This document shows, one piece after another, positions 62,301 to 64,000 of a stretch of 64,000 nt of DNA (positions are counted from its first letter, which is position 1; every line of letters begins with the position of its first letter). The notes below the pieces were generated by a model. That model saw nothing but the letters and a program-made list of their open reading frames with translations, did no database searches and was not told the DNA's origin. Both the position numbers and the translations under genes were made by a program. The DNA is from Anas platyrhynchos (Eukaryota > Chordata > Aves > Anseriformes > Anatidae): contig NC_092604.1 in assembly GCF_047663525.1 (NCBI RefSeq), positions 14,405,001-14,469,000 of the forward strand. The letters are read 5' to 3'.

Positions 62301-63015
62301 ACCAATCTAACGGCCAATGCTAGAATACGTAGATGTATTTATATTGTTTCCATCAATGCTCTCTTTGGAAAGGCAAATAAGACATGCCATCTGAAACAGA
62401 AAGTTGTGCTTTGTCCTTCAGCATCACCTCATAAAGGACGTTTCATACTCATAACTTTGATTTTCCTGAGGACTGAAAGCAAAACTACACATGTACAGCA
62501 CAGAAAAGCATATGCATATTAAATCCAAGGCCGTTTTATAAAAAGAGATTAAGAGAATTATAATTTTAAAATGTGCCAGCATAAAGAAGTGTGCAGAAGG
62601 AAAGAAAGCACAATAACAGAATGGGAAAGCACAAAGAAGAAAAGGGGTGGAATACAAATTTGTACATGTCCTAGAAACACCCAGAGTGAGACTAGGCAAA
62701 GAATAAGATAGATCTGAAGTAATAGGACTTTTGTGAGTAAGGTGGTAATGTCTGTCCAATTACACACACCACAATGAAACAATACTTCCATTTCTAGTCC
62801 TTCTAACATGCACTTAAATTGAAAAAAAAAATGTATTTTGAAATACTTTCCATGAAACACTGAAACTTTAAAATACAGATCTAAACTCCAATGAAGAAAG
62901 AATTACATATTGAGATATTATTATTTCCAGTCTTCCCTAACTACTTACAGTTATAACATAACAGTAGGCCAGCTTCACCATCTTCATATACATCAATAGC
63001 TGCAACAAAATTTAC
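56375..63015 (-). CDS. GARNL3: GTPase-activating Rap/Ran-GAP domain-like 3, C-terminal part (300 aa visible)
   Basis: Seven 3' coding exons on the minus strand join in frame: 63015-62949, 61323-61216, 60503-60385, 59960-59831, 58980-58771, 57443-57332 and 56531-56375. The 5' part of the gene continues past the window end. The first three exons encode the end of a citron-homology (CNH) domain, from [20 protein letters not shown] to ELQLVASR. The rest is a low-complexity, Ser/Pro-rich tail with [38 protein letters not shown] and the terminus DEDIIDLK, which matches my recollection of GARNL3. GARNL3 combines a RapGAP domain and a CNH domain; its catalytic half is outside the window. It is a neighbour of SLC2A8 in mammals too, which supports the call. 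The 57443 acceptor (CTTTATTGAG) is weaker than the others. Confidence 0.88.
57579..58575 (-). mobile_element. CR1 LINE, 3' part, minus strand
   Basis: It starts AGAATCATCACAGAATGGCT, then GGGATCTTAAAGATCATCTA, the reverse complement of the CR1 3' end. It ends inside the reverse-transcriptase coding region; minus-strand frames show [19 protein letters not shown] and DDTKLSG. About 1 kb, 5'-truncated, in the GARNL3 intron between exons 57443 and 58771. Its RT segment is the same region as in the CR1 at 34826-36162. Confidence 0.92.
60846..61025 (-). mobile_element. CR1 LINE, short 3' fragment, minus strand
   Basis: CAGAATCACAGAATCATCTA, then GGTTGGAAAAAACCTTCAAG, followed by CACTATGTCCCTTGG and CCACTTCCCTGGGCAG, is a typical reverse-complemented CR1 3' end of the subfamily with a tandem AGAATCA start. 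It lies in a GARNL3 intron between exons 60503 and 61216. Confidence 0.85.
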
Positions 63016-64000
63016 CTGCAATGATAACAGGAAAGGGTAATGATCAGGCAGATAGGATACTGATGTTACTATGACCAGGTTTTGACTAAGAAGCAATCAA
63101 ATCAGTTGGTGCACAATTACAGATAAAAGAAAAAAAACAAAACAAAACAAAACACTATTTGTCTTTTGTGATTCATTTTCAGGATGCCGATAGGATGGAA
63201 ATCAATTTCTTTTGTATTCAATGCTGTATTTCAGTAATGCATATTCAATTCTGTACCTTCAGTATAAATACATACCTACAGTATAAAATGATACAAACAT
63301 ACCTAACTTACTTGACAATATAAATTTTGGGAAACTGAGTTATTTCAGTATAGCTTTGAACTAACATGCTATGCTAAAAATAGCAATTCTTTCCAAAAAG
63401 TGAAATCTAAAAAGCTTGACTGAAAATCATGACTAGCAGAAAGATCAAAAGTGCCAATTACTGGATCAAAACCACTAACATGTACATTGACTGACGTGGA
63501 TGTACTTCAAGAATTACTGAATAAGCTGAATTTAGAAACTGAAAACCACTGCTGGATAAACTGAAATGTTTTTTGCATAGCATAGGCTACTTATATTCTC
63601 ATACGTTAATCCTGTATTTGTCTTTTACAGTTAAATTAAAAGAAAAACAAGACACCCATAAGTAGTAGTATATACATTCAGAAAAGGAGACCTCCCTGAT
63701 GAAATACTTAAGACTGGATTAGACAAATGTCTCCTAGACCACACTATTTGCAACTTGGGCAGGGCTGGAGATTGACTTCATGAACTTCATGGCTTTCCTT
63801 TGTGCAATAAAGTAGATGTTCTCTTGATTTAAGACAAATATAAAGCAAGAACTGTTAAACAGACCTGGAAGCTTATATATATCTATACAAAACACATTTT
63901 GACCCATCCTTTGTAGCAACTGAAAGACATTTCTGCTTTGTGACCTGTGGAAATAATTTGGTAACCAATTTCAACAACACAAAAATCACTGGCACAGATC
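63016..64000 (-). other. GARNL3: GARNL3 intronic sequence to the window end
   Basis: No exon that joins in phase with the exon at 63015 was found. A possible acceptor, TTATTTCCACAG ending at about 63946 on the minus strand, leads into a short open stretch, but its downstream donor gives the wrong phase. The next upstream GARNL3 exon is therefore probably outside the window. Confidence 0.4.

Noticed and set aside
63734-63946. Possible additional GARNL3 exon
   Set aside because: The acceptor looks acceptable, but the only usable donor leaves a phase that does not fit the exon at 63015, and the peptide is not recognisable as CNH.
1-64000. CRISPR arrays, prokaryotic operons, tRNA and rRNA genes
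   Set aside because: None seen. The direct repeats present are CR1, LTR and microsatellite sequences, and the gene structures are eukaryotic.

Overview
The window is avian nuclear DNA. It carries many CR1 LINE copies, several with the diagnostic 3' end near ATTCTATGA, two LTRs of a type I recognise as common in birds, AT-rich introns and intergenic DNA, and two GC-rich CpG islands. The genes are intron-containing vertebrate orthologues that I associate with human 9q33 and chicken chromosome 17. Two intact glycosyltransferase family 92 genes are present; from memory this activity is lost in chicken and its relatives, so a non-galliform bird such as a pigeon or another neoavian is more likely.

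Layout: 1-530 is an LTR fragment and 531-13247 is AT-rich DNA with no supported gene. A CR1 (13248-14215) and a decayed retroviral pol fragment (14230-16235), both on the minus strand, precede the first GT92 gene (16711-18027, +). A CpG island (about 18430-19470) and two abutting LTRs (19738-21335) separate it from the second GT92 gene (26776-28071, +). Then come an old CR1, FBXW2 (minus, six coding exons, 33250-40970, with a 5'UTR exon near 42.5 kb), a shared CpG-island promoter, SLC2A8 (plus, ten exons, 42991-50078), and the 3' part of GARNL3 (minus, last seven coding exons, 56375-63015, continuing past the window end).

The most interesting locus is the GT92 pair. The two proteins are clearly diverged in their N-terminal cytoplasmic, membrane and stem segments. 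From codon 61 (copy 1 numbering) to about 195 bp past the stop they are almost identical, with no indel. Nearly all the remaining differences fall in a few short, mostly amino-acid-changing patches; the main ones lie near residues 109-118 and 253-258, with small ones at 65-66, 358-359 and 372. This is what repeated gene conversion would leave if a few functional islands escaped. GT92 includes the bird beta-1,4-galactosyltransferase that makes Gal-beta1,4-Gal on N-glycans, so the patches may mark acceptor or donor specificity.

The other genes act separately: FBXW2 is a substrate receptor of SCF ubiquitin ligases, SLC2A8 is the intracellular hexose transporter GLUT8, and GARNL3 is a RapGAP/CNH-domain protein. 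FBXW2 and SLC2A8 are head to head, while SLC2A8 and GARNL3 are tail to tail. Splice positions were read by eye but checked by reading phase: FBXW2 comes to 454 aa, SLC2A8 to 481 aa, and the GARNL3 tail to 300 aa in frame.
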